Of a stretch of DNA of 64,000 nt, positions 45,220-54,889 are shown piece after piece; positions within the stretch are counted from its first letter, which is position 1; each line of letters begins with the position of its first letter. This stretch comes from Glaciecola siphonariae (GTDB taxonomy: Bacteria > Pseudomonadota > Gammaproteobacteria > Enterobacterales > Alteromonadaceae), in contig NZ_JBHSGU010000002.1 in assembly GCF_042652645.1 (NCBI RefSeq), positions 2,046,001 to 2,110,000 on the forward strand, written 5' to 3'. Under the pieces are notes generated by a model, which saw only the letters and a list, made by a program, of their open reading frames with translations, searched no databases and was not told the DNA's origin. The position numbers and the translations under genes were made by a program.

Positions 45220-46629
45220 ATGTCAATTGAGTCGGCATTAGAACTGATTAAAGAAAGTGAAGCGAAATTCATCGATTTGCGCTTTACAGATACAAAGGGT
45301 AAAGAACAACACGTTTCAATCCCTGCACACCAAGTAACCGATGACTTCTTTGAAGAAGGTAAAATGTTTGACGGTTCATCTATTGCTGGCTGGAAAGGCA
45401 TCAATGAGTCAGACATGGTGCTCATGCCTGACCCATCTACCGCGGTACTCGACCCGTTTGCCGAAGAGACTCAAATTAATATTCGTTGTGATATTTTAGA
45501 GCCGTCTACTATGCAAGGTTACTCAAGAGACCCTCGCTCAGTTGCCGCACGTGCTGAAGAATACCTTAAGTCTACTGGCATTGGAGACACTGTATTGTTT
45601 GGTCCAGAGCCAGAATTCTTCTTGTTCGACGACGTAAAATTCCATACCGATATGGCAGGTTCTTTTTATTCTATCGATGCTGAAGAAGCAAAATGGAATT
45701 CAGGCGCAGACTATGAAGGTGGCAACATGGGCCACCGCCCAGGCGTTAAAGGCGGTTATTTCCCTGTTCCTCCGGTCGACTCAGCTCACGATATTCGTGC
45801 TGCCATGTGTATGGTTATGGAAGAAATGGGCCTCACAGTTGAAGCGCATCACCATGAAGTTGCTACCGCAGGTCAAAACGAGATTGCTTGTTTGTTTAAT
45901 TCGATGGTGAAAAAAGCCGACGAAATTCAAATCTATAAGTATGTAATACATAATGTTGCGCACGCTTATGGCAAAACCGCGACATTTATGCCAAAACCAC
46001 TTGTTGGCGATAACGGTTCAGGTATGCACTGCCACCAATCAATTAGTAAAGATGGCAAAAACATCTTTGCTGGCGACAAGTATGCTGGTCTGTCTGAAGA
46101 TGCTTTGTTCTACATTGGTGGTATTATCAAACATGCTAAGGCAATTAATGCCTTTGCTAACGCGTCTACCAACAGCTACAAGCGCTTAGTACCAGGGTTT
46201 GAAGCACCTGTTATGTTGGCATATTCTGCACGTAACCGTAGTGCGTCTATCCGTATCCCGTACGTGACCAGCGACAGAGCACGTCGAATTGAAGTTCGCT
46301 TCCCTGACCCAACTGCCAACCCTTACTTGGCGTTTACTGCTATGTTAATGGCCGGTATTGACGGTATTAAAAACAAACTTCATCCTGGCGACTCTATGGA
46401 TAAAGATTTGTATGACTTACCTGCAGAAGAAGCAGCAAGTATCCCTCAGGTGGCAAGCTCACTAGAAGAAGCACTTGCAGCACTTGATGCTGACCGCGAT
46501 TTCTTAACAGCCGGTGGTGTAATGAGTGACGAAATGATTGACGCGTACATTGCCCTTAAGAGCGAAGAAGTTGAGCGACTTAACATGACAACTCATCCTG
46601 TTGAGTTTGATATGTATTACAGTTGCTAA
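45220..46629 (+). CDS. glnA: Glutamine synthetase type I
   Basis: A dodecameric enzyme (469 residues, same as E. coli) that forms glutamine from glutamate, ammonia and ATP. Motifs are MFDGSSIAGWKGI, the ATP-site region EAHHHEVATAGQNEI, and PKPLVGDNGSGMHCHQS. The adenylylation Tyr is codon 398 in DLYDLPAEE (Tyr397 in mature numbering), so activity should be controlled by GlnE. A GGAGG site precedes the ATG. Transcription is probably from the sigma-54/NtrC promoter upstream. Confidence 0.98.
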   Translation: MSIESALELIKESEAKFIDLRFTDTKGKEQHVSIPAHQVTDDFFEEGKMFDGSSIAGWKGINESDMVLMPDPSTAVLDPFAEETQINIRCDILEPSTMQGYSRDPRSVAARAEEYLKSTGIGDTVLFGPEPEFFLFDDVKFHTDMAGSFYSIDAEEAKWNSGADYEGGNMGHRPGVKGGYFPVPPVDSAHDIRAAMCMVMEEMGLTVEAHHHEVATAGQNEIACLFNSMVKKADEIQIYKYVIHNVAHAYGKTATFMPKPLVGDNGSGMHCHQSISKDGKNIFAGDKYAGLSEDALFYIGGIIKHAKAINAFANASTNSYKRLVPGFEAPVMLAYSARNRSASIRIPYVTSDRARRIEVRFPDPTANPYLAFTAMLMAGIDGIKNKLHPGDSMDKDLYDLPAEEAASIPQVASSLEEALAALDADRDFLTAGGVMSDEMIDAYIALKSEEVERLNMTTHPVEFDMYYSC

Positions 46630-46678
46630 GGCATCATTGGCGCGAGCGACATGCTTGAGCCGATAATCTCAAGCCGCA

Positions 46679-46708
46679 AAGCCTGCATTGATGCAGGCTT
46701 TTTTTTTA
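46679..46708 (+). terminator. glnA terminator
   Basis: AAGCCTGCAT (46679-46688) pairs with ATGCAGGCTT (46691-46700), followed by a long T tract. It separates glnA from the genes that follow. Confidence 0.9.
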
Positions 46709-46848
46709 AGACAAATACAGTACACTTACGTAAAGATAAGGTGGATGGGAAGTGCCTTTGCGTTTATCGATGCTTCTGCAACAAACATTGAGCATTTTGT
46801 TGCATCGAAGGGCTTGTTATCCCACAACACATATATGGAGATAGACGA

Positions 46849-47373
46849 ATGCGCATAACTATTTTGTTGGCACTGGTTTTTGTCATGGGTGTGGCCACCG
46901 CACAAACCACAATTTATAAGACTGTTAACGAAGACGGTACAGTAACCTTTAGTGATTCACCCTCGCCGGGTGCTGAAAAGCTTGAGTTTTCGAGCCCCAG
47001 TACAACAATAGAATCTGCACCGGTTAGCCCTGTAAACACGGCAGCTCAAACGCAACAGCAAGCTCAACAACAAACAAACTATCGCTTATCTATATTGAGC
47101 CCATCACCTGGCGCAACAGTACGCAATAACAGTGGTGATATTCGTATCGCGAGCCGCATACAGCCTGACACTGCTGGCACTTACCTATTAGATTTTAATG
47201 GTCAACAATATTCCTCTCAATCAGGGGTGTTTAATCTTGAAAACATCGATCGCGGGGAACATGCTTACAAGGTCTTATTTACTGACGGTACGGGCAAGGT
47301 AATTGCATCATCTGAGCAACAAACCCTGTATTTGCATCAGGCGTCGATATTGATTCGTAATTCAAACAACTAA
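46849..47373 (+). CDS. DUF4124-domain exported protein
   Basis: A 174-residue protein with a signal peptide (ITILLALVFVMGVATAQ) and an N-terminal DUF4124 domain (TIYKTVNEDGTVTFSDSPSPGAEKL), then a Gln/Ala/Pro-rich linker and a small beta-sandwich-like part. The function is unknown. Genes of this kind lie between glnA and ntrB in several gammaproteobacteria, so the position is conserved. Confidence 0.8.
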   Translation: MRITILLALVFVMGVATAQTTIYKTVNEDGTVTFSDSPSPGAEKLEFSSPSTTIESAPVSPVNTAAQTQQQAQQQTNYRLSILSPSPGATVRNNSGDIRIASRIQPDTAGTYLLDFNGQQYSSQSGVFNLENIDRGEHAYKVLFTDGTGKVIASSEQQTLYLHQASILIRNSNN

Positions 47374-47490
47374 ATACCATTAAAAACAATCGGTTATTAG
47401 TTGTTCTAAGGTAAATTGCTTTCATTTACCAATTAGGTCACAATGCGACAAAATGATGCCCTGCACCATTCAGGTGCAATAGGCTAGGAA

Positions 47491-48579
47491 ATGTCGTCGA
47501 AAGAAATAAGCTTTAATTTACCCGCTCTACTGCATACCCTGAAAACCGCGGTCTTAGTCGTAGACGCTGACTTGAACGTTTGTTACGTGAACGACGCTGG
47601 GCTGAACCTGCTAGAAACCGGTTTTAGCCAAATGAAGGAGCGCCCACTAAACGACTTCTTCATATCCGACAGTTTTAATCGCCAGCGTTTTGTTGATGCG
47701 CTTCACTCGGGCGAAGAATTCAGCATTTCAGAACTCCAGCTTTGTTTTAAAGACGGCCGCGCAGTAATGGTCGACTTACAAGCCACGCAGCTTGAACAAG
47801 ATACGACAGAACATCTGCTCATAGAGATTCTGCCCATCGACAAGCAACGAAAAATTTCACAAGAAACTCAGCAATACGCACAGCAAATGGCCGCAAGAGA
47901 ACTCATACGCGGATTAGCACACGAAATTAAAAATCCACTTGGCGGTATTCGTGGTGCAGCACAGCTTTTAGGCAAAGAGTTAAGCGACCCCGCGCACCAC
48001 GAGTTTACCCAAATGATTATTGATCAGGCTGATCGCCTACGGGCATTAGTTGACCGTTTACTTGGACCCAACTCTCTTCCGCAAAAACGTATGTGCAATC
48101 TACATGAGATAATTGAAAAAGTACGCTCCGTTATTGCAGCCGATGCTTCTTACCACATTCATATTGAGCGTGACTACGACCCTTCCATTCCCGATATTTA
48201 CGCCGACCCAGATATGCTGCAGCAGGCATTGCTAAACATTGCTCGTAATGCAAGCCAGGCTCTAAAAAGTGCAAAAGTTGAAAACCCAGTGATTGGTTTT
48301 CGCACCCGTATAGAACGCCAGTGTGTAATCAAGGGAAAACGCCATACGCTATGTGCATTGATTAGCATTATTGATAACGGCCCTGGTGTCCCTAAGGAAC
48401 TGAAAGATACTTTGTTCTACCCCATGGTTACGAGCAAACGAAAAGGCTCTGGACTGGGTTTGTCAATTGCACAAACCTTGGCTGACCATCATAAAGGCAA
48501 AATTGATGTGGAAAGCTTTCCTGGCTACACCGAATTTACCTTCCATATTCCGCTGTCTACAAAGGATGAAAACACATGA
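47491..48579 (+). CDS. glnL: Nitrogen regulation sensor kinase NtrB
   Basis: A 362-residue cytosolic kinase: a PAS domain at 1-120, the dimerisation/phosphoacceptor helix GLAHEIKNPLGGIRGAAQLL (His near residue 143), then the ATPase domain (NIARNASQAL; GSGLGLSIAQTL). It phosphorylates NtrC when nitrogen is short and is inhibited by unmodified PII. Its stop overlaps the ntrC start (ATGA). Confidence 0.96.
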   Translation: MSSKEISFNLPALLHTLKTAVLVVDADLNVCYVNDAGLNLLETGFSQMKERPLNDFFISDSFNRQRFVDALHSGEEFSISELQLCFKDGRAVMVDLQATQLEQDTTEHLLIEILPIDKQRKISQETQQYAQQMAARELIRGLAHEIKNPLGGIRGAAQLLGKELSDPAHHEFTQMIIDQADRLRALVDRLLGPNSLPQKRMCNLHEIIEKVRSVIAADASYHIHIERDYDPSIPDIYADPDMLQQALLNIARNASQALKSAKVENPVIGFRTRIERQCVIKGKRHTLCALISIIDNGPGVPKELKDTLFYPMVTSKRKGSGLGLSIAQTLADHHKGKIDVESFPGYTEFTFHIPLSTKDENT

Positions 48580-49985
48580 TTGAACCTGTTTGGATTGTCG
48601 ATGACGATAGCTCGATAAGATGGGTATTAGAAAAAGCGCTTAAAGCTGCGCAAATAGGCTGCATGAGTTTTGATAATCCAGAAGACTTGCTGTTGCAAAT
48701 AGAATCTGGGCGCTCGCCACAGGTTATTATTTCCGACGTAAGAATGCCGCAAATGGACGGCATGACCTTGCTTGAAGAGGTGCATCAACACTTTCCTGAG
48801 CTCCCTGTCATTATCATGACCGCTCACTCCGATTTAGATAGCGCGGTAAATGCTTATCAGGGAGGGGCTTTTGAATATCTACCAAAACCCTTTGATATGG
48901 ATGATGCAATAGAGCTCATTAAGCGGGCTCTAGAACATGCCGGTGAAACTAGCTCTAAAAAATCTGCTGCGGTTGAAAACCCCAGTAAAGAAATCATCGG
49001 AGAAGCACCTGCAATGCAGGAGGTGTTTCGAGCCGTCGGACGGTTATCGCGCTCCTCTATAAGTGTTTTAATCAATGGTCAATCGGGTACGGGCAAAGAG
49101 CTCGTAGCCCAAGCACTACACAAACACAGCCCGCGAGCCAAACAAACCTTCGTTGCTCTCAACATGGCAGCCATACCGGCTGACTTAGTAGAGTCTGAGC
49201 TCTTTGGGCATGAAAAAGGCGCGTTTACAGGTGCGCAAAATGCCCGGACAGGACGTTTTGAACAAGCCGATGGTGGCACCTTGTTTTTAGATGAAATTGG
49301 CGACATGCCTATAGATGTGCAAACTCGCTTGCTTCGGGTGTTGGCAGATGGTCAGTTTTATCGGGTTGGCGGCCATCAACCGGTGTCTGTAGATGTGCGT
49401 ATCATTGCCGCAACGCATCAAAATTTAGAAAAACGAGTGGCTGAGGGCAAATTTCGAGAAGATTTATATCATCGATTGAACGTTATTCGCATCCACATCC
49501 CATCACTCAATGAACGCAGAGAAGATATTCCTATTTTAGCTAAGCATTTTCTCTCAAAAGCGGCAAAAGAGCTTGGGGTTGAGATGAAAAGCCTATCGAA
49601 AAGTGCTTCTCAGAGGCTCAGCGAGTTAGCTTGGCCGGGCAACGTCCGCCAGTTAGAAAATACCTGCCGATGGCTCACTGTAATGGCAAGCGGACAGGAG
49701 ATTTTGCCTAACGACCTACCGCCAGAGCTAACAACAACGGTAGAGGACGTTGAGCAAGCTAATCAGGTTGATGACTGGACGGTGTTATTGTCAAACTGGG
49801 CAAACAAGCAACTGATTGCCGGCAGAAACGATATTTTAGATACCGCTCAAGTTGATTTTGAGCGCATATTGTTAAACTGCGCGCTCAAACATACTCATGG
49901 CCATAAGCAGGAGGCTGCAAAACGTTTAGGCTGGGGCAGGAACACTCTGACTCGAAAGCTCAAAGAGCTAGGTATGGGCGATTAA
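48576..49985 (+). CDS. glnG: Nitrogen regulator NtrC (sigma-54 activator)
   Basis: A 469-residue activator with receiver (phosphoacceptor Asp54 in SDVRMPQMDG), AAA+ domain (Walker A GQSGTGKELVAQAL, sigma-54-contact loop KGAFTGAQ, Walker B GGTLFLDEIGD) and a Fis-type helix-turn-helix at the end (QEAAKRLGWGRNTLTRKL). It should drive glnA from the sigma-54 promoter described above. Confidence 0.97.
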   Translation: MIEPVWIVDDDSSIRWVLEKALKAAQIGCMSFDNPEDLLLQIESGRSPQVIISDVRMPQMDGMTLLEEVHQHFPELPVIIMTAHSDLDSAVNAYQGGAFEYLPKPFDMDDAIELIKRALEHAGETSSKKSAAVENPSKEIIGEAPAMQEVFRAVGRLSRSSISVLINGQSGTGKELVAQALHKHSPRAKQTFVALNMAAIPADLVESELFGHEKGAFTGAQNARTGRFEQADGGTLFLDEIGDMPIDVQTRLLRVLADGQFYRVGGHQPVSVDVRIIAATHQNLEKRVAEGKFREDLYHRLNVIRIHIPSLNERREDIPILAKHFLSKAAKELGVEMKSLSKSASQRLSELAWPGNVRQLENTCRWLTVMASGQEILPNDLPPELTTTVEDVEQANQVDDWTVLLSNWANKQLIAGRNDILDTAQVDFERILLNCALKHTHGHKQEAAKRLGWGRNTLTRKLKELGMGD

Positions 49986-50018
49986 TCGTATTGAGAAAAA
50001 TCGCCCTGCTGCATGTGT

Positions 50019-51515
50019 CTAAGCACTATTCGCTTTTGCTAGGCTAAACTGAAATGTAGTGCCACAGCCTAGCTCACTGCTCACGCTTAATGTAGAGTCA
50101 AACAATGCAATGAGCTTTTGACTAATGGCCAAACCTAATCCAACATGAGTATTGGCGTCGCGCTCGGTATTACTCGCCTGATAGCGAGCATCAAAAATAT
50201 GTGGAAGCTCATCTTTAGCAATACCAATACCGCTGTCAATTACGCTCACACCAATGCGCTCATCTTCATGCGAAATTTTAAGTTCAATCGTTCCATTTTC
50301 TGGTGTATGCCTAATTGCATTACCTATAAGGTTAGTAAGCACCCGCTCCAGCTTTTCAATGTCGGCGCTCACGTAGGCCTGGGCTGCTTCTACATTTACC
50401 TTAAGCGTTATGTTTTTCTCTTGTGCTTTTATAGCAAATTTAGCGGCGATATCATGCAGCAGCTCGGTGAGTAAAAAAGCCTCCAGTTTAATTTTCACGT
50501 GCCCACTTTCTAAATATGCCAACTCAAAAATTTGGTCTATTAGCCGCTTAAGATTGAGAAGGTTTTTAAGTGAAATATCAACAAACTGCTTTTGTTCAAC
50601 CGGCGTTAATGATTCCCCTCTGATAGAAAGAGTTTCAATATATCCCTGCAAATTTGCGAGTGGGGTGCGTAAGTCGTGACTCAAGTCGGTGAGTAAAGAC
50701 TTGCGCTGTTGGTCGGTTTGACGGATTTGCTGCCATTGTTTGTTAATATGCTTGAGCATTTCGTTGAAAGAAAACCCCAAGCGCTGAACCTCATTGCGTG
50801 AATCATCCCGCCAATTTTGCAAGGTAACCCCTGAAGCTGCTAAATCAAACCCGCTCGACCTAAACACATCCATATCATCAGATAAACGTTTTAGAGGTGC
50901 GGTAAGCAGTCTAAATAACAGTAAAAGTGCGAATAATAAAAATACCAAGCCTGCTGCTATGATCATGGCAAACTGCTGTGCACCTTTACTTTTTTGGATG
51001 CTGTCGATAATTGAATCGTATTGAGAGCCACCAATAATCACATATAAATAACCTTGCAGCTGCTCACCGTTGTAAACAGGTGACGCTGAAAATATCTTGC
51101 TGTTGTCTAGGGATTTAGGGTCATCACCGTAAAGTGGAAGGCTGTCGGAGTTGTCTATCAACTGCAAAATAGGTTGTAAATCAATTTTATCTCTGAGCAC
51201 CTCACCGGGCTTAGCTGAGTAAGTTAACACGTCGCCCTGCGGACCTAAAAAATAGAATTCAAAACTAGGGCCTAACAGCATTAAAGTATGAAACAGGTTC
51301 TTTAGCGCATCATAGTCGTACACGCCGGTTTGCAGCAGCGGATTATCGTGAACAAGATGCCCTGCCAATTCTAAATGCAGGCGCTGCTCGCCCTCGCGCT
51401 GAATAGAGGTTTGTAAGTGACTGGAGGCAAGCGCAAGCAGAGCAATGACCAAAAAAAAGCCGGCAACCAGTGACACCGCCAAGCGTTGATAGAAACAAAG
51501 AGTAGGCAGGCGCAT
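50019..51515 (-). CDS. Sensor histidine kinase
   Basis: A membrane kinase of 498 residues: helix at about 12-32, a periplasmic sensor domain of about 150 residues, helix at about 180-205, HAMP, then HisKA (LLTDLSHDLRTPLANLQGY) and HATPase (NLIGNAIRHTPENG; GLGLAISQKLI). The signal is unknown. It follows the response regulator gene with a gap of three bases between the regulator stop and this start, on the same strand. Confidence 0.9.
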   Translation of the reverse strand: MRLPTLCFYQRLAVSLVAGFFLVIALLALASSHLQTSIQREGEQRLHLELAGHLVHDNPLLQTGVYDYDALKNLFHTLMLLGPSFEFYFLGPQGDVLTYSAKPGEVLRDKIDLQPILQLIDNSDSLPLYGDDPKSLDNSKIFSASPVYNGEQLQGYLYVIIGGSQYDSIIDSIQKSKGAQQFAMIIAAGLVFLLFALLLLFRLLTAPLKRLSDDMDVFRSSGFDLAASGVTLQNWRDDSRNEVQRLGFSFNEMLKHINKQWQQIRQTDQQRKSLLTDLSHDLRTPLANLQGYIETLSIRGESLTPVEQKQFVDISLKNLLNLKRLIDQIFELAYLESGHVKIKLEAFLLTELLHDIAAKFAIKAQEKNITLKVNVEAAQAYVSADIEKLERVLTNLIGNAIRHTPENGTIELKISHEDERIGVSVIDSGIGIAKDELPHIFDARYQASNTERDANTHVGLGLAISQKLIALFDSTLSVSSELGCGTTFQFSLAKANSA

Positions 51516-51518
51516 TTT

Positions 51519-52229
51519 TTATCCTTGCTGCTTGTTAAACTTATACCCCACTCCCCATACCGTTTGCACATAATCGGGTTGGGTAGCATCGTTTTCAATT
51601 TTTGAGCGTAAACGGTTAATATGAGAGTTTACTGTGTGCTCATAACCGCAGTGCTGATATCCCCAAACAGACTCAAGCAATTGCGCACGAGAAAACACCT
51701 GATTAGGGTGCTGCATCAAATGGAAGAGTAAATCAAACTCAGTGGCGGTGAGCTCAACAGGCTTGCCTTGTTGAAAAACTTCTCGGGTGTCTTTGATAAT
51801 TTTTATACTGCCAGACTCAATAATGCCTGAAGGCTCAAGCTGATGTTGATGAGCATTTTTGAGTACGTTCACCTTGCGAATTTGCGCTCGCACCCTTGCC
51901 TGAAGCTCACGAATACTGAATGGCTTAGTCATATAATCATCAGCACCCAACTCCAAGCCCAACACTCGATCTGTTTCGGAGTCTTTTGCCGTCAACATCA
52001 AAATCGCTTGCTCAGGTTTTCGCTCGCGCAGCTTACGGCATATGTCTAGTCCGCCAAGTGTAGGTAACATTACGTCGAGCAATACCAACGAAAACGATTG
52101 ATTTAGGGCGGCGTTTAGGCCGGTTTGCCCATCGGCATGATGCTCGAGTGATAAACCCAGCTCCGCTAGATTTACTTGGATAAGGGTAGCAATATCCATA
52201 TCATCTTCTACTACCAATACTGAGTCCAT
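51519..52229 (-). CDS. OmpR-type response regulator
   Basis: A 236-residue regulator: receiver with acidic DD near the start (VVEDDMD), phosphoacceptor Asp in VLLDVMLPTLGG, Lys in DDYMTKPFS, then a winged helix (VELTATEFDLLFHLMQHP, RSKIENDATQPDYVQTVWGVGYKF). The start is ATG 52229 with AAGGA upstream; the frame is open further up but without receiver similarity. It pairs with the kinase downstream. Confidence 0.93.
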   Translation of the reverse strand: MDSVLVVEDDMDIATLIQVNLAELGLSLEHHADGQTGLNAALNQSFSLVLLDVMLPTLGGLDICRKLRERKPEQAILMLTAKDSETDRVLGLELGADDYMTKPFSIRELQARVRAQIRKVNVLKNAHQHQLEPSGIIESGSIKIIKDTREVFQQGKPVELTATEFDLLFHLMQHPNQVFSRAQLLESVWGYQHCGYEHTVNSHINRLRSKIENDATQPDYVQTVWGVGYKFNKQQG

Positions 52230-52385
52230 CGTGTTTTTTCCTTTTTCAGTCGCTGATAATTGTAGCATTACATGCCTCATGAAATAGACCGGCAATCACC
52301 GGGTTTTAATTCATACACAAGCATATAATGCGATGCATTTATCGCAAAAGTATCACGTAAAGAGGTTTTTTTGAGGGTAAAAAGA

Positions 52386-54008
52386 CTAGGCGATTTTAGC
52401 GCGCGGGTGCTTGCTCAAGCCTTGCCAAATTGCATGCCCTTCGGCTAGTGCAACTTGCTCTGCCAAAATGGCTTTTAAATCATCATTGGTGGTAAGTGGA
52501 TTGGCCAATACGACTCGAAATACCGTTATGGCCTGATTATTATATTTTTCAATTTCTATTCGCGTGCGCGATACAAATGATTTGCCAGCCTCTCGCTGCT
52601 GTTTTTGTATCGAAACGGTCAACTCATCAAGTTGCTCATTAAGCATTCGCTGCTGCTGGCTAGATTCGTTTTCAAGACCTTTCAGCTCTATCGGACGCAG
52701 TCGGTAAGTTAACAACGAAAGCACCGGTGCCGTCATTAGCTCAAAACACTCATGCGCGTTAATCATATCTGCGAACGCGTGCGCTTGGTCAATGGCACGG
52801 TCAATCAACAACTCATACCCCCTGCGACCAAAAATATGGAATGACGAATACACCATCATTGCCATACCGTTTCGCGAGCCCTCAAGGGTGGTTGCGCCGA
52901 GGTCTTTTGAGCCCTGACGTAAAATATATTGGGCGTGATGTCGCACCGCGTTACTGGCTTTCGGGTCTTTAAATATGGCCATCCCTGCCCCCATGGGCAC
53001 ATACATTTGCTTATGCGCATCAATGGTTACCGAGTCGGCCTTTTCGATGCCGGCAAGCTTGCTACGATTGCGTTCTGAAAAAAGCGTAGCACCGCCCCAA
53101 GCGGCATCAACATGGAAGTGACATCCTAGTTCTTTGGCAACATCAGCTAGCTCATCAAGTGGGTCAATATGACCCGTCTCAGTGGTTCCTGCAATGCCAA
53201 TAATGGCCAATAAGCTGTTACCCTTTTCTTGATATGCCTTGCCAAAAGCCAACGCCTTTTCAGGCTCCAATATCTGTCTGGGGCTATCGATACTGAGTAA
53301 GTTATCTCTACCTATGCCTAACACATCTACCGCCTTGCCTAGCGAGTAGTGCCCACGCCGTGAGGTCATAAGCCCTAAATTGTGAATATTGTAATGACGG
53401 TAGGCGCTGGCCAATCCCGCTTTATTAACGCCTGAAAATCCAGGTTGCGGGCCGAGTTTCAAATTTCTTGCAACCCACAGTGCTGTGATATTGGCAATGG
53501 TGCCGCCGGAACAAAACGCGCCCAAAGAATGCTCTGCACTGTGAAGGTACTGGCTGTAAAAATCCTCGTCTTGCGCATAAATAAGGTTATGCATCATGCC
53601 AAGTGTTTGCCGCTCAAGTGGGGTAAAAGCTTTAGACGTTTCTATTTTTACGAGATTTTGATTTAAACCCACCATCAGCTTAGACAGGGGCAAATGGAAA
53701 TAAGGTAAAGCCGATGTCATATGGCCAATGAAGGTTGGCGCGTAGGTATTAACGGAGTGTGCAACGAGCTTGTCTAATAAGGCCTCGGCGTGGCTTGAGA
53801 CAAACTCGGGAGAATCGGGTACATGAGCGCTCGAGAAGTCTTGCTCAATTTCTTCAAGTGAGGTCTTTTTGGTTACCACATGTTGAGACAAAAAATCAGA
53901 GACGTTATCTGAAAGATGACGTTCTATTTTTGCGAGCGTTGAGTCATTATGCTCAGGCTTAGTAAAGACTCTGAATAGATGCTCTAAACTGACTTCTGCT
54001 TTTGCCAA
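52386..54008 (-). CDS. panP: PLP-dependent aspartate 1-decarboxylase (PanP type)
   Basis: A group II decarboxylase of 540 residues. The PLP-lysine is Lys333 in TIDAHKQMYVP; HVDAAWGGA holds the Asp and Ala that contact the cofactor. The overall layout fits the PanP family, which makes beta-alanine for pantothenate in Vibrio, Shewanella and Alteromonas types that lack PanD. Glutamate decarboxylase is the alternative reading; the N-terminal family-specific part favours PanP. Confidence 0.85.
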   Translation of the reverse strand: MAKAEVSLEHLFRVFTKPEHNDSTLAKIERHLSDNVSDFLSQHVVTKKTSLEEIEQDFSSAHVPDSPEFVSSHAEALLDKLVAHSVNTYAPTFIGHMTSALPYFHLPLSKLMVGLNQNLVKIETSKAFTPLERQTLGMMHNLIYAQDEDFYSQYLHSAEHSLGAFCSGGTIANITALWVARNLKLGPQPGFSGVNKAGLASAYRHYNIHNLGLMTSRRGHYSLGKAVDVLGIGRDNLLSIDSPRQILEPEKALAFGKAYQEKGNSLLAIIGIAGTTETGHIDPLDELADVAKELGCHFHVDAAWGGATLFSERNRSKLAGIEKADSVTIDAHKQMYVPMGAGMAIFKDPKASNAVRHHAQYILRQGSKDLGATTLEGSRNGMAMMVYSSFHIFGRRGYELLIDRAIDQAHAFADMINAHECFELMTAPVLSLLTYRLRPIELKGLENESSQQQRMLNEQLDELTVSIQKQQREAGKSFVSRTRIEIEKYNNQAITVFRVVLANPLTTNDDLKAILAEQVALAEGHAIWQGLSKHPRAKIA

Positions 54009-54169
54009 TGGAATTTCCGCCTAATGCCGAGTCGGGCACTTTACCCTAGTTTTAAGCACTTTGCCAAATGCCCTTACGCTTTTTTATTGCTAAAAGTGAC
54101 AGTTTTATTAAAGGCTTTGAGATTTTGACTGATAACCTAATATAGACCAAATTTTCATCAGGATTAGTT

Positions 54170-54889
54170 TTGCAAGCCTTAGTAGCACCACCTAATGTCA
54201 CCCTAGAGCAAATTGTGCCGTTTTATCAGCCTATTTTTACACTTGCTGATCATCGGGTTTATCGCTATGAATGCTTAGCTAGGCTACTAGACACAAAACA
54301 ACAGGTCATTTTGCCCAACGAATTTCTTTACATTGTAGAAAGTAATCACGAAGCGGCAGACATGACCGGTCGAATCTTGGAGCTCTCTCGCGCTTATTGT
54401 AAACCCAGACAAATGAGTTGGTCGATTAACTTATTTGCCTCAGATTTAGACGACCTTTCACTGCTTCAATCTATACGAGAGATGTGCAGCGATAGCTCTA
54501 AAGGACTATGCGGCATTGAAATCAACTTTGCATGCATTAAAGACAAACTTGTGCAATTGCGCAGCTTGCTTAAAAGCATCCCCAATCTGCATATCACGAT
54601 AGACGAAGTAGACCAGTGCTGCGATAGTTTATACGCACTTGTGGCGAGCGGGATTGACGCCATAAAAATAAAAGCCGAATTTATAAAAGAGTATGCAAAA
54701 ACTGAAGCGGGTAAGAGCGCAATTGATGAGCTCAAAGATTTGTGCGAGCAACAAAACTGTAAATTGATTGCCGAGCATATTGAAGACGAACAAAGCCTAA
54801 AGGCAGTAACTGAAATGAATATACTATATGGTCAAGGGTTTTACTTGTCTCATCCATCACCAAGGGTATATCCAATCCACAGTGCCTGA
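54170..54889 (+). CDS. Degenerate EAL-domain protein
   Basis: A 239-residue stand-alone EAL fold. Most catalytic positions are altered: the EAL triad reads ECL (YECLARL), DDFG is replaced by DEVD, and the usual K-x-D of strand 6 is IKIKAEF. AEHIEDEQSL keeps the late Glu. It is therefore unlikely to hydrolyse cyclic di-GMP and may be a binding or regulatory protein. The start is TTG with AGGA upstream. The 3' end overlaps the convergent methyltransferase gene by 40 bases. Confidence 0.82.
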   Translation: MQALVAPPNVTLEQIVPFYQPIFTLADHRVYRYECLARLLDTKQQVILPNEFLYIVESNHEAADMTGRILELSRAYCKPRQMSWSINLFASDLDDLSLLQSIREMCSDSSKGLCGIEINFACIKDKLVQLRSLLKSIPNLHITIDEVDQCCDSLYALVASGIDAIKIKAEFIKEYAKTEAGKSAIDELKDLCEQQNCKLIAEHIEDEQSLKAVTEMNILYGQGFYLSHPSPRVYPIHSA

